Shown here: one piece after another, positions 1-8,447 of the stretch
Position numbering within the stretch: the first letter of the stretch is position 1
Layout of the letters: each line of letters opens with the position of its first letter
Source of the DNA: Anaerolineaceae bacterium
GTDB taxonomy: Bacteria > Chloroflexota > Anaerolineae > Anaerolineales > Anaerolineaceae
Direction: 5' to 3'
Length of the DNA stretch: 64,000 nucleotides
Assembly (NCBI GenBank): GCA_029265815.1
Contig: JAJUGU010000005.1
Location: forward strand, 1 to 64,000
The notes under the pieces: generated by a model
Database searches by the model: none
Seen by the model: only the letters and a program-made list of their open reading frames with translations
Told to the model about the DNA's origin: nothing
Position numbers and translations under genes: made by a program

Positions 1-21
1 ATGCAGAGGTTTCTTTGCGCT

Positions 22-513
22 TCAAGACAGTTTTCTGAAATCTTCGCTGTCCCAGAAGGTATCTGACCCCTGAATTTTGTCCTTGGCGATTTGGATGGCC
101 ATTTCTTCGCCGTTGCCTTTGTTCATCGGAAGCAGATATCGAACGCACATGTAAAGGCAGGCGCCGGTCATGGTCAGCAAAATGATCCCCCCCAGTAATT
201 TCAGGATGTTTTCCTGGTATTGATCCAGATTTTTTATAAAAAAAGCACTCATCGGAGTAAGGATGACAGCGAAAGGAAAGGTCTGCCAGAATTTTTTCCG
301 CGTCCATTTTTTCATGCAGTCTTTGCACAAAAAATAGGTTTGCTCGGTGATGTTGGTGTAGAACTGTTTGATGGTTTTTCCATTGTCTTGTCTGATATAT
401 TGATATTTGGTGAGCCCGGTGATCTCGCCGTTTTCGACCACTTTTTTTCCATGATGAAACGTGAAGAAGGCTCCTTCAGATGATTTTCCGCAGTTTTCAC
501 AGATAGAATTCAT
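22..513 (-). CDS. Two-TM membrane protein with zinc-ribbon-like cysteines
   Basis: Function not recognised. The 163-residue protein has two CxxC pairs (C5/C8 and C63/C66) that could form one zinc ribbon at the N-terminal cytoplasmic side. Two hydrophobic segments follow at about residues 79-93 and 106-128, then a short polar C-terminus. The start is supported by an AGGAGG-type ribosome binding site just upstream (complement of about 519-526). It stands alone, with no same-strand neighbour in the window. Coding is credible because of the cysteine pairs, membrane pattern and good RBS; the role is unknown. Confidence 0.7.
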   Translation of the reverse strand: MNSICENCGKSSEGAFFTFHHGKKVVENGEITGLTKYQYIRQDNGKTIKQFYTNITEQTYFLCKDCMKKWTRKKFWQTFPFAVILTPMSAFFIKNLDQYQENILKLLGGIILLTMTGACLYMCVRYLLPMNKGNGEEMAIQIAKDKIQGSDTFWDSEDFRKLS

Positions 514-912
514 TTTCCTTCCCTCCTATCCTTGATGAATGAAACGAACAACCATCATTATACAAAAAATGATCAAAAAGAGAGATGGTCAATGGCCACC
601 CGTTTTTACACCCCCTCGCGGCCGGTCTGGGGATCTGCAGGAACGATGCACCCGCCCCGCAGCCGTGGTCGCCCTCCCTGCGCCTCGTCCTCCGCTCCAC
701 TTGCCCCCCGATCCCCGCCGGAAAAATCTATCCTTCTGCACAGCCGTAAAAGGGCAATTCGATGTACAATGATTCTATAAAGGCATTGACAGCGGGTTTC
801 TGAGATCTTCGTTCATCCCCCGGTCATTATTCGTTAGTTGTGCATCCATAACAGCGAAGAGTTGGCTGCGCCCCTTAAATGTTCTGCTTTAGGCTCGTTA
901 AATGAGGTAAAA
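514..912. other. Intergenic region with GC-rich non-coding stretch
   Basis: No gene I can support. The minus-strand side (about 555-565) holds a TATAAT-like box that could serve the gene ending at 22. From about 597 to 775 the sequence is unusually C/G-rich and low in complexity compared with both sides. Its open frames look like composition artefacts (Pro/Arg/Ala/Ser-rich). It could be a decayed gene or foreign fragment. Confidence 0.4.
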
Positions 913-1239
913 ATGAAAAAAATTGTAACCAGAGTGCTGGGGGTAGGCAACCGCAACGCCGATGGCAGGTCGAGGCAAAAGATCCTGGCCAAATACGCGC
1001 GCAAGGGTGACCCTGTCTTGCTCAAGCATGTGAAGTTAGACGCAGGCGACCAGAATAAGATCGAAGTGCGGCTCATCGACGGCGAAAAGAGTCACCGGGT
1101 GGGGTTTCTACCCGGAAGGATCGGGGGGCTGCTGGTAAAACACCTCGATGCTGCACACGAAGTCAAGGCCGTTATATCCAGCCTGCCGCAGGAAGAGAAC
1201 AACCCCAACACCGGCATTCACCTGCGCATCACCTATTAG
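913..1239 (+). CDS. Small stand-alone HIRAN-like domain protein
   Basis: A 108-residue protein that is essentially one domain. The pattern GVGNRNADGRSRQ, then a KGDPVLLKHV strand, then VRLIDGEKSHRVGFLP and a LVKHLDAAHEVKAVI end follows the layout of HIRAN domains (V-G..-R..DG-SRQ...GD...L..-G-.GYLP...A..L..G....A.V). HIRAN domains are known as DNA 3'-end binding modules, e.g. in HLTF/Rad5 helicases, and also occur alone in bacteria. Start ATG 913 is chosen over an upstream in-frame start because GAGGT lies five bases before it. No partner gene is adjacent. Family assignment is by pattern only. Confidence 0.6.
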   Translation: MKKIVTRVLGVGNRNADGRSRQKILAKYARKGDPVLLKHVKLDAGDQNKIEVRLIDGEKSHRVGFLPGRIGGLLVKHLDAAHEVKAVISSLPQEENNPNTGIHLRITY

Positions 1240-1303
1240 GGCATTCCATCTGCTGGTCTCCCTTCCGGCGTCACAATCTCGGGTGAGATGGCCAAAAGCG
1301 TGA

Positions 1304-2224
1304 TCAGTACTGCTTCGCCTGGTCCACTTCCACGCGGTTGCGGCCGGAGCGCTTCATGCGGTACATCAACTCGTCCGCGCGCTTGAGCAGCGATTCGCCG
1401 TTGTCGCCCTTGTGAGCCAGCGTCCCGCCGATCGTGACGGTTACTGTGGCGCTTCCTCCCTCCAGATCAAGGCGCGACAGCTCCACCAGCATCCTGATCT
1501 TTTCGGCGATCGCCTGCAGCTCATCCGTAGAGTTGACGTCCTGCACCACGGCGATGAACTCATCGCCGCCCCACCTGCCGACCACGTCGGTTTTGCGCAG
1601 GTTATTCTGGATTGTCTCGCTGACCATTTTCAGCGCCCGGTCGCCCGCCTCATGCCCGAAGGTGTCGTTCACTTCCTTGAACTTGTCCACGTCAATGAAC
1701 AGGACGCCAAGCGAGTAGGGGTTTTCTTCATCCGCTAAAAGTAACCCGCGCAGCAGGCGGTCGATATACGCACGGTTGCGCAGGCCGGTCAGCGCATCGG
1801 TGTCAGATCGATGCCTCAATTCAGCCAGCTCCAGTTGATCGGCCCGCGCGGGCGAAGCCTTGCTGAAGGTCTCGACCCCGCCGATGATCTCGCCCTGCGC
1901 GTTGCGGATGGGCGCCGTCCGCACGTAAACCGGCACGCGCTGCCCTCCGGCGTGATGCAGGAAAACCTCGTTCTCGCAGATTTCGCCGCTCGCCATGCAG
2001 GCGGTCAGCGGGCAGCCTTCCATGCAGAGCATCTTACCTTCGGCGTTCACGTGGTTGAGCAGATTGTCCATGCACGATTTGCCAATGACCTCACTGGCTT
2101 TGTAACCGGTGATCCTTTCAGCGCCCTTATTCCAGTAGGTGATGCGGCGGTCGCGGTCAACAAAGTAAACGCCGTCAGCGATGTTATCCAGCAGCGATTG
2201 GTAAAAATGTTCCTGGTCAGACAT
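1304..2224 (-). CDS. PAS-GGDEF diguanylate cyclase
   Basis: Predicted cytoplasmic c-di-GMP synthase (2 GTP to c-di-GMP). Residues about 5-122 form a PAS sensor domain; residues about 140-300 form a GGDEF domain with an intact GGDEF active site at 219-223. An RKTD inhibitory I-site (210-213) sits the canonical five residues upstream, so product inhibition is expected. The PAS domain carries a Cys-rich insertion (C67, C71, C76, in the context CMEGCPLTAC) that could bind a metal or sense redox. Start ATG 2224 is preceded by GGAGG, unlike the longer in-frame start at 2269. No transmembrane segment is seen. It is monocistronic. Confidence 0.93.
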   Translation of the reverse strand: MSDQEHFYQSLLDNIADGVYFVDRDRRITYWNKGAERITGYKASEVIGKSCMDNLLNHVNAEGKMLCMEGCPLTACMASGEICENEVFLHHAGGQRVPVYVRTAPIRNAQGEIIGGVETFSKASPARADQLELAELRHRSDTDALTGLRNRAYIDRLLRGLLLADEENPYSLGVLFIDVDKFKEVNDTFGHEAGDRALKMVSETIQNNLRKTDVVGRWGGDEFIAVVQDVNSTDELQAIAEKIRMLVELSRLDLEGGSATVTVTIGGTLAHKGDNGESLLKRADELMYRMKRSGRNRVEVDQAKQY

Positions 2225-2439
2225 AAGTCCTCCAAAGGAGATTCGGGTTATCGGGTATAGATTAATCATACTGTATTTTATGTAGAGGTTGCCCGGGATG
2301 TGTGTCTACTCGCTCTGAACACGAGCCCTGATATTTAGGTTGGATGATCTTGTTGATTTTGGATGATGCATTTCCCCTCCCCTGGATGGCGCGGGCTGTG
2401 TTATAAGTTGAGCAACTTAAACACCACAAGGAATTGTCA

Positions 2440-2838
2440 ATGGATCAACCTGAAATTATCTTAAATCTCTGGTATGTGTGTGATCAGCAGGGAGTCATCT
2501 ACTCGCTGCGCGCGCGGGCTTATCTCGGCACGGGCAGCGACGCTGAGAAACGCGCCTTCTTGCGCCAGTATGCCGAGACCGACTACCTGATCGCCCGTTC
2601 ATACTCCGTGCCCGAGACTTTTCACATGGACGGGAAGGCGGTGACGCACCTTTCTGCGTTAGAACACCACGGAGCGTCGATTGCGCTGTTCGCAGAAGCG
2701 CTCGAAGCGCTGCAGGGCGAACTGCCCCCCGGGACCCCCTTTGAAATTCCAGACCAGCCGCTCGCCTGCCTCACCCCTCTGCTGCGCGAAAACGATGGGA
2801 CCCTGCGCCCGGTCCTTGAAGAGGCAAAGTACATCTAA
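2440..2838 (+). CDS. Conserved-looking hypothetical protein
   Basis: A 132-residue soluble protein that I do not recognise. It starts MDQPEIILNLWYVCD, is rich in charged and aromatic residues and has no signal peptide or membrane segment. ATG 2440 is preferred over TTG 2434 because an AAGGAA sequence lies about eight bases upstream. A GC-rich hairpin without a T-run (about 2863-2878) follows the gene. It is followed, after a separate promoter, by the ZIP transporter, so there is no clear operon partner. Confidence 0.6.
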   Translation: MDQPEIILNLWYVCDQQGVIYSLRARAYLGTGSDAEKRAFLRQYAETDYLIARSYSVPETFHMDGKAVTHLSALEHHGASIALFAEALEALQGELPPGTPFEIPDQPLACLTPLLRENDGTLRPVLEEAKYI

Positions 2839-2916
2839 CACGCTGTCGGGCAGGTCAACCGGGTGTCCGCCCGGCGCAAGCCTGCTGCCGACCGCCAGAA
2901 ACCTGAACCATCCGGG

Positions 2917-2946
2917 TTGAATGAACGAGAGTTATTTGGATATAAT
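2917..2946 (+). promoter_or_regulatory. Sigma70-type promoter of the ZIP transporter
   Basis: TTGAAT (2917-2922), an 18-base spacer and a perfect TATAAT (2941-2946) lie 29 bases before the start codon, with a GGAGTTA ribosome binding site in between. Confidence 0.6.
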
Positions 2947-2975
2947 TACTCCATATCGTAATTGGAGTTAGCCTG

Positions 2976-3788
2976 ATGACCGCTTTCCTCTCTTCATTTC
3001 CGCCGATATTGCAGGCGCTGTTCGCTACCCTCTTCACCTGGCTGGTGACAGCGCTTGGCGCGGCTTTTGTGTTTGTCAGAAAGACCCTCTCGCGCCGACT
3101 GATGGTATCCATGCTTGGTTTTGCCGCCGGGGTGATGATCGCCGCCAGTTTCTTCTCATTGCTGCTACCTGCCATTGATATGGCCGAAGCCAACGGCACA
3201 CCTGGCTGGCTGCCAGCGGTGGTCGGGTTCCTCGCCGGAGGCTTATTCCTCTATGGTGTCGACAAGCTCCTGCCGCACCTGCACCCTGGGCTGGCTTCCA
3301 GCGAATCTGAAGGCATCAAGACTCACTGGCAGCGTTCTATCTTGCTCGTGCTGGCGATCACCATGCATAACTTTCCCGAGGGGTTGGCGGTGGGCGTGGC
3401 TTTCGGTGCTGTGGCGGCGGGCATCCCTTCAGCCAGCCTGACCTCGGCCGTTGCGCTGGCCGTGGGCATCGGGCTGCAGAACTTTCCTGAGGGGATGGCA
3501 GTCTCCATGCCGCTGCGCGGGGAGGGCCTGTCGCGTCGCAAGGCATTCATGCTCGGGCAGGCATCTGGCATCGTCGAGCCCATCGCCGGGGTGCTGGGCG
3601 CGCTGGCTGTGATCAGCATGAAAGCCATCCTGCCTTATGCGCTGGGTTTTGCTGCGGGCGCCATGATTTACGTGGTGGTCGAGGAGCTCATCCCCGAATC
3701 GCAGCGCGGCGAGAGCACCGACATCGCCACCCTGGGCGCTCTGGCTGGTTTTGCAGTGATGACCTTTCTGGATGTGGCGCTGGGTTAG
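2976..3788 (+). CDS. ZIP family divalent metal transporter (GufA/ZupT-like)
   Basis: Inner-membrane carrier predicted to import Zn2+ or other divalent cations. The 270 residues hold about eight membrane segments. The two diagnostic metal-site motifs are present: HNFPEG (131-136) and QNFPEG (168-173), in the fourth and fifth helices. A His-containing loop (LLPHLHPGL, about 98-106) lies between helices 3 and 4, as in the GufA-like subfamily. Length fits prokaryotic ZIPs. It has its own promoter upstream and is followed by a separately promoted acyl carrier protein. Substrate cannot be told from sequence. Confidence 0.93.
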   Translation: MTAFLSSFPPILQALFATLFTWLVTALGAAFVFVRKTLSRRLMVSMLGFAAGVMIAASFFSLLLPAIDMAEANGTPGWLPAVVGFLAGGLFLYGVDKLLPHLHPGLASSESEGIKTHWQRSILLVLAITMHNFPEGLAVGVAFGAVAAGIPSASLTSAVALAVGIGLQNFPEGMAVSMPLRGEGLSRRKAFMLGQASGIVEPIAGVLGALAVISMKAILPYALGFAAGAMIYVVVEELIPESQRGESTDIATLGALAGFAVMTFLDVALG

Positions 3789-3797
3789 ACCCCGCTT

Positions 3798-3806
3798 TGG
3801 TATAAT
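3798..3806 (+). promoter_or_regulatory. Extended -10 promoter of the ACP-FAAL operon
   Basis: TGGTATAAT is a perfect extended -10 element (TGN-TATAAT) 27 bases before the ACP start codon. No good -35 is visible, as expected for extended -10 promoters. Confidence 0.6.
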
Positions 3807-3833
3807 TCCATAAATTTGATATCTGGAGATTTT

Positions 3834-4082
3834 ATGAACACTGACATGATCCAACAACTGGGCGCATATATCGCCACAAATGTGCTGAAGCAGCCCAATC
3901 GCGTGCTTTCACCCGATCAACCGCTCATCACCAGCGGCATGGTCGATTCCTTCAGCCTGGTCGATCTGGCGCTGTTTGTTGAAGACACCTACCATGTACA
4001 TCTGGATGATTCGGAACTGAATTCAGATACCTTTGACACGCTCGCGCAGCTCGCGGCGTTGATCGAAGCCCGCGCTGCCTGA
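3834..4082 (+). CDS. Acyl carrier protein
   Basis: An 82-residue acidic helical protein of the phosphopantetheine-carrier family. The attachment serine is S39 in the motif GMVDSFSLVDL (canonical DSL, here DSF). ATG 3834 has a GGAG ribosome binding site a few bases upstream. The next gene, a fatty-acyl-AMP ligase, begins two bases after this stop codon, so the ligase very likely loads this carrier. Sequence and context differ from the housekeeping AcpP of fatty-acid synthesis; a dedicated secondary-lipid or acylation role is inferred. Confidence 0.9.
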   Translation: MNTDMIQQLGAYIATNVLKQPNRVLSPDQPLITSGMVDSFSLVDLALFVEDTYHVHLDDSELNSDTFDTLAQLAALIEARAA

Positions 4083-4084
4083 TC

Positions 4085-5764
4085 ATGCCCACATTCACCG
4101 AAACCTTACAACGATCGTATATCGAGTGCCCTGAAAAAGTGGCGCTCACCGTTTTGCTGCATGGTCGTGAAGATCAGCCGATCACCTACCGTGAACTGAT
4201 ACGCGGCGCGGCTGCCTGGGAACGCACGCTCAAACGCGAGGGCGTCCAGCCGGGCGAGGTGGTGATCCTCATCCTGCAGCACAGCCTGGATCTGATCTAT
4301 GCCTACTGGGGCACGATCCTGCACGGAGCCATTCCCTCGATCATGCCTTTCCTCACTGAAAAATTGCTGCCTGAGCGCTATCGTAGCGACCTGGCCTCGC
4401 TGGTTTCAATCACCAGACCCGAAGCCGTGATTACCTACCGCGAATTTGCCCCCGAGGTGCATACCGCGCTTGGCAGCGGATCTTCTGTGCGCCGGGTGAT
4501 CGTCTCTGATGAAGTCGAGCCTGTTGGTGAGGTGGATTTTGCGGCGTTTGGCGGGCTGCAGCGCAAGCCTGAGGATATCGTGCTGCTGCAGCATAGCAGC
4601 GGAACGACCGGTCTGCAAAAAGGCGTCGCTCTCTCGCACCAGGCAGTTTTCAACCAGCTGCAAAATTACTCCAACACCCTCCATCTGGCGCCAGATGATG
4701 TAATCGTCTCATGGCTGCCTCTGTATCACGATATGGGGCTGATCGCCGGTTTTCTGATGCCTATATTGCTGCGGGTGCCGCTGGTGATTCTTTCGCCTTT
4801 CGAATGGGTGAGGGCACCGGTGCGACTTCTGCAGGCGGTGACCAAATACCGCGGCACGCTTTCATGGCTGCCGAACTTTGCGTATAACTTCTGTGCGAAA
4901 AAGATCCGCGACCACGATCTGGTGGGGGTCAATCTCTCGTCGTGGCGTGCGGTTTCAAACTGTTCCGAACCGATGCGCTATGAGAGCCACGTTCTCTTTC
5001 TTCAGCGCTTTGCCCCGTATGGGCTCAAAGCATCGGCGTTGTGCACATGCTATGCCATGGCAGAGAACGTCTTTGCGGTTACCCAGGGGGGAATCGATGC
5101 CCCGGTGGAGCTGGATGACATTGACCGCGAAGCCATGCAGGTTGAGAGGGTGGCAAGACCTGCCCAGCCGGGCCGTCCTGCCCTGACCATGGTGTCAGCC
5201 GGGCCTCCACTGCCAAACGTGCAGGTAAAGGTAATGGATGAGCACGGCAACCCCTTGCCAGACCGTGTCATAGGCGAACTGGCGCTGCATTCCGATTGCA
5301 TGCTCACCGGCTATTACCACCGCGATGACGCCACGCGGAAAGCCATCAAGGACGGCTGGTACTATACCGGAGATTACGGTTATAAAGTAGGAGAGCAGGT
5401 GTACGTTGCCGGACGCAAGAAAGACATGATCATCGTCGGAGGCAAGAACGTTTACCCGATGGATCTTGAAGAACTGGCGATGGAGGTCAAGGGGGTACAT
5501 CCTGGCCGGGTTGTTGCGTTTGGTATATTTAATGAAGATGCAGGAACGGAGGATGTAGTTATTGTGGCTGAGGTTGAAACACAGGATCAAGCCGAATTGA
5601 ACCGGATTTCAGATGAGATTCGGGCGGTGGTCACCCGGGGCTCGGCCATTGCACTGCGTCATGTACACCTGGTTGGTCCGAAATGGCTGATCAAGACCAG
5701 CAGCGGAAAAACCGCGCGTGGTGCCAATAAGGAAAAGTACATGAAAGAGGTGGGTCTCGCCTAA
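4085..5764 (+). CDS. Fatty-acyl-AMP ligase (AMP-dependent synthetase family)
   Basis: Adenylate-forming enzyme predicted to activate a fatty acid with ATP and pass it to the adjacent ACP. The P-loop-like A3 motif SSGTTGLQKG is at 171-180. The WLPLYHDMGL motif at 210-219 is typical of the FAAL branch. The C-terminal subdomain carries YTGDYGY and a final K in SSGKTARG near residue 550. The length of 559 residues matches FAALs. Whether the FAAL-specific insertion is complete, which distinguishes it from acyl-CoA ligases, needs alignment. It forms a two-gene operon with the ACP (2-bp gap) and is followed by a strong inverted repeat. No polyketide or peptide synthetase lies nearby. Confidence 0.88.
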   Translation: MPTFTETLQRSYIECPEKVALTVLLHGREDQPITYRELIRGAAAWERTLKREGVQPGEVVILILQHSLDLIYAYWGTILHGAIPSIMPFLTEKLLPERYRSDLASLVSITRPEAVITYREFAPEVHTALGSGSSVRRVIVSDEVEPVGEVDFAAFGGLQRKPEDIVLLQHSSGTTGLQKGVALSHQAVFNQLQNYSNTLHLAPDDVIVSWLPLYHDMGLIAGFLMPILLRVPLVILSPFEWVRAPVRLLQAVTKYRGTLSWLPNFAYNFCAKKIRDHDLVGVNLSSWRAVSNCSEPMRYESHVLFLQRFAPYGLKASALCTCYAMAENVFAVTQGGIDAPVELDDIDREAMQVERVARPAQPGRPALTMVSAGPPLPNVQVKVMDEHGNPLPDRVIGELALHSDCMLTGYYHRDDATRKAIKDGWYYTGDYGYKVGEQVYVAGRKKDMIIVGGKNVYPMDLEELAMEVKGVHPGRVVAFGIFNEDAGTEDVVIVAEVETQDQAELNRISDEIRAVVTRGSAIALRHVHLVGPKWLIKTSSGKTARGANKEKYMKEVGLA

Positions 5765-5786
5765 TACTTACATATTAAATTATCAT

Positions 5787-5828
5787 TTGAGATTTGGATA
5801 ATACAGACAGTGTATATCCAAATCTCAA
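5787..5828 (+). terminator. Hairpin downstream of the FAAL gene
   Basis: A perfect 14-bp inverted repeat (5787-5800 with 5815-5828) separated by 14 bases and followed by TATTTTCTT. Most likely the ACP-FAAL operon terminator; an operator role for the following gene cannot be excluded. Confidence 0.6.
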
Positions 5829-5835
5829 TATTTTC

Positions 5836-5853
5836 TTCATAATTTCTTCACAA
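5836..5853 (+). promoter_or_regulatory. Direct-repeat operator, PhoB/OmpR-like (copy 1)
   Basis: TTCATAA (5836-5842) and TTCACAA (5847-5853) are direct repeats spaced 11 bases apart, one helical turn. A -10-like TATTGT lies eight bases later. The same 18-bp block, differing at one position, precedes the gene at 43074. This geometry fits a PhoB/PhoP-class response-regulator box. Confidence 0.5.
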
Positions 5854-5895
5854 ATTGCTGATATTGTATAGATGCAATTTAACAAGGAGTTGATT

Positions 5896-6663
5896 ATGAA
5901 GAAAGGGTTTATTGGTTTAATTGTGGCCGCCGCTCTCGCAGTGGGAGCTGGCAGCGCGTATCTGGTGGTTAAATCACTGCCCGAGACCACGTACCTCGGA
6001 CCTAACATGGATGACTTCCAGCAGCCTGCCATCCCCGATAATGAGGATGAATGGCCCTTTGGCTGGCCGGGCAGGGGTATCAACCCATACGAAAACCAGC
6101 CCGGGAATCGCGGCCGCTGGGGAATGGGCCCGGGTATGAATGGCGGCAGATATTTTGGTGTGCCGGATGTTGAGGGCGAGCGCATCACACTGGATACCGC
6201 ATTGAAAGCGGCGCAAGATTACACCGCAGAGCAGGGAAAGAATTTGCGCGTAGCCGAAATCATGGAGTTTTCAGAGAACTTTTACGCCGTGGTGGTTGAA
6301 ACAGATTCGGGAAAGGGTGCCTTTGAATTATTAATCCATCCTGTGAGCGGAAGGGTGACACTTGAAATTGGCCCAAACCTGATATGGAACACCAAATACG
6401 GGCACATGTCAGTTGACGAGCCTTCTGTGGCCAACTCATTGTCGATAGAACAGGCTGCAAAGCGAGCGCAAAATGCACTTAACAAGCGCTTATCGAACGC
6501 TGAGATTTCAGCAGATGGGATCGATTTCTACAGTTATTACACCTTTGAATATGAAATCGATGGACAAATTGCCGGTATGTTATCGGTGAATGGCGAAAAC
6601 GGCAGGGTATGGTTCCATAACTGGCTCGGAGATTTTATTGGTGAAATGGAGATCAAAGAATGA
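5896..6663 (+). CDS. Exported PepSY-domain protein
   Basis: A 255-residue protein with an N-terminal signal or anchor (MKKGFIGLIVAAALAVGAG), a Pro/Gly/Trp-rich linker (about 35-90) and two PepSY-like repeats. The first begins at ITLDTALKAAQDYT and the second at LSIEQAAKRAQNALN; each is a helix followed by a strand pair ending in a -SG/NGRV- turn. PepSY domains are known as inhibitory or sensor modules at the cell surface. ATG 5896 has AAGGAGT seven bases before it. The next gene overlaps by four bases (ATGA), so the two are co-translated. A shared operator with the gene at 43074 suggests stress- or metal-responsive control. Confidence 0.8.
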   Translation: MKKGFIGLIVAAALAVGAGSAYLVVKSLPETTYLGPNMDDFQQPAIPDNEDEWPFGWPGRGINPYENQPGNRGRWGMGPGMNGGRYFGVPDVEGERITLDTALKAAQDYTAEQGKNLRVAEIMEFSENFYAVVVETDSGKGAFELLIHPVSGRVTLEIGPNLIWNTKYGHMSVDEPSVANSLSIEQAAKRAQNALNKRLSNAEISADGIDFYSYYTFEYEIDGQIAGMLSVNGENGRVWFHNWLGDFIGEMEIKE

Positions 6664-7064
6664 ACAAGACACTGAAATGGGTTTTGATTGGGTTAGGTAT
6701 TGCGCTGGCGGCATTCATGATCGCCCTCCCGATCTTTTTTATGATCATGAACAGACAGGGTGCGGCGATGATGGAATCAGGACTTTTTGGGCGCACCGGA
6801 AGAATGATTATTCCGATTCCGTTCTTCAGCTTTTTCAGCTTCTTTAGAGTAATATTCCCCGTGGGATTACTGGCACTGGTTGTAACCGGGATCGTTCTCC
6901 TTGTGCGCGGCGGCCGCTCCAGCAGCGCAGCACAAACGGTTGTGCCTCCATTGCCAGCAGCAGGACAGGTGCAACCAGAGCCCACACAACTTACCTGCCG
7001 AAAATGTGGAAAACCACTCAATCCAGAAGGTCAATACTGTCCATTCTGCGGAGAGAAACAATAA
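6660..7064 (+). CDS. Membrane protein with C-terminal zinc ribbon
   Basis: A 134-residue protein with two membrane segments (about 7-30 and 55-80), a Pro/Ala linker and a C-terminal zinc ribbon of the pattern CRKCGKPLNPEGQYCPFCG. Such ribbons are common at the end of small bacterial membrane proteins. The function is unknown. It overlaps the PepSY gene by ATGA and is followed by a terminator, making a two-gene envelope operon. Confidence 0.75.
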   Translation: MNKTLKWVLIGLGIALAAFMIALPIFFMIMNRQGAAMMESGLFGRTGRMIIPIPFFSFFSFFRVIFPVGLLALVVTGIVLLVRGGRSSSAAQTVVPPLPAAGQVQPEPTQLTCRKCGKPLNPEGQYCPFCGEKQ

Positions 7065-7122
7065 AGTCAATCAGGGCTTGAGAATTGAAAGCCAGGTTTT
7101 CCAGAAAAATTAGACCAACCTT

Positions 7123-7158
7123 TCGCCAGGAACCCGATGTTTTTCGGAATCCTGGCGA
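7123..7158 (+). terminator. Terminator of the PepSY operon
   Basis: Perfect 9-bp stem (TCGCCAGGA with TCCTGGCGA) with a secondary CCG/CGG pairing in the loop, followed by GTGATTTTT. Confidence 0.65.
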
Positions 7159-7165
7159 GTGATTT

Positions 7166-7193
7166 TTGCAGAAATTTTCATGTAACGTATAAT
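7166..7193 (+). promoter_or_regulatory. Promoter of the M29 aminopeptidase gene
   Basis: TTGCAG, a 16-base spacer and a perfect TATAAT (7188-7193), 35 bases before the start codon. Confidence 0.5.
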
Positions 7194-7228
7194 TGATTCA
7201 TATTCATTTTACTTTTGGAGCGACCATC

Positions 7229-8335
7229 ATGGATGTGCGAAATGAAAAATTGGCGAATCTGATCATCAAGTATTCTTTGCGCGTCAAGCCTGGCAATACT
7301 GTTCTGATCCGGGGAGGAAAAATCGCGGAACCATTGTTGAAAGCCCTCTATCAAGAAGTGTTGGATTCGGGCGGGCATCCCTTCCTGTGGACGGAATACG
7401 ACTGGTCAGAGGAGATGCTGCTGCGGCTGGGCAATGAGGATCAGATCACCTATATTCAAAAACCGACGGAAATTTTCTATGGTGAATTTGACCGCTTAAT
7501 ACGCGTAAGGGCGGAAGAAAATACCAAGGCGCTCAATGGTGTGGACGGCGAAAAATTCGCCCGTTATACACAGGCACGTGGGCCGTTAATGAATACCTAT
7601 ATGGCCAGATCTGCATCAGGTGCTTTGAATTGGGCGGTTACCATGTACCCCACCAATGCCTACGCACAGGATGCCGACATGTCTCTTGATGATTATGCCA
7701 ACTTTCTCTATGGCGCATGCATGCCTGATCTCAATGACCCTATTGGCTACTGGCAGCGTGTATCTGAACGCCAGGGACGCATTATCAAATGGCTGGAAGG
7801 CAAGAAAAACGTTCATCTGCTAGGTAAGGGCACCGATCTGCGGTTAAGCATTGATGGGCGCAGGTTCATCAATTGCGATTGCCGGGTGAATATTCCTGAT
7901 GGTGAGATCTTCACCGAACCAGTCGAAGATAGCATCGAAGGACACGTGTCTTTCTCATACCCAACGATCTACCACTCGCGTGAGGTGACCGGCGTGCAGC
8001 TCGAGTTCAAGAAGGGCCGCGTGGTGAAAGCCTCAGCTGACAAGAACGAGGAATTTCTCTTGAAGACCATCGATACTGACGAGGGCGCGCGTGGAGTAGG
8101 TGAATTTGCCATTGGTACCAATGAAGGCATCCGGCAGTTCACGCGCCAGATCCTTTTCGATGAAAAGATCGGCGGATCTTTCCATATGGCACTGGGCAAG
8201 GGGTATCCTGAATCAGGCAGCAAAGCCCAATCCTCGATCCACTGGGATATGATCTGCGATCTGCGCGATGGCGGACAGATCTGGGTGGACAATCAATTGC
8301 TATATGAAAACGGAAAATTTGTGATTGAAGGCTAA
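7229..8335 (+). CDS. M29 family (thermophilic-type) aminopeptidase
   Basis: A metal-dependent exopeptidase predicted to remove N-terminal residues from peptides in the cytoplasm. The 368 residues match the family length throughout. Recognisable are the central metal-site block NIPDGEIFTEPVEDSIEG, the GVGEFAIGTNEG block and the C-terminal GGSFHMALGKGYPESG plus SSIHWDMICDLR, whose Glu, His and Asp are the expected metal and catalytic ligands. ATG 7229 has GGAG eight bases before it, which favours it over an upstream in-frame start. It is monocistronic with its own promoter. Confidence 0.95.
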   Translation: MDVRNEKLANLIIKYSLRVKPGNTVLIRGGKIAEPLLKALYQEVLDSGGHPFLWTEYDWSEEMLLRLGNEDQITYIQKPTEIFYGEFDRLIRVRAEENTKALNGVDGEKFARYTQARGPLMNTYMARSASGALNWAVTMYPTNAYAQDADMSLDDYANFLYGACMPDLNDPIGYWQRVSERQGRIIKWLEGKKNVHLLGKGTDLRLSIDGRRFINCDCRVNIPDGEIFTEPVEDSIEGHVSFSYPTIYHSREVTGVQLEFKKGRVVKASADKNEEFLLKTIDTDEGARGVGEFAIGTNEGIRQFTRQILFDEKIGGSFHMALGKGYPESGSKAQSSIHWDMICDLRDGGQIWVDNQLLYENGKFVIEG

Positions 8336-8402
8336 CCTGATTGATTAAAATAAGCATGTAAGGTTTTTTCAGAAATCATACGAATGAATGGTTAAGAAGA
8401 TT

Positions 8403-8422
8403 GGGCGTCCGGAAGGACGCCC
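8403..8422. terminator. GC-rich hairpin between convergent genes
   Basis: Perfect 8-bp stem GGGCGTCC/GGACGCCC with loop GGAA. It has moderately T-rich tails on both sides, so it can serve the aminopeptidase gene and the convergent surface-protein gene. Its GC-rich core recurs in the hairpin at 12451. Confidence 0.6.
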
Positions 8423-8447
8423 TGATTGTTTACAAAATTCTCTGGAA

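Noticed and set aside
5787-5828. Perfect inverted repeat as an operator for the PepSY operon
   Set aside because: Possible, but its position just after the FAAL stop codon and the following T-rich bases fit a terminator better.
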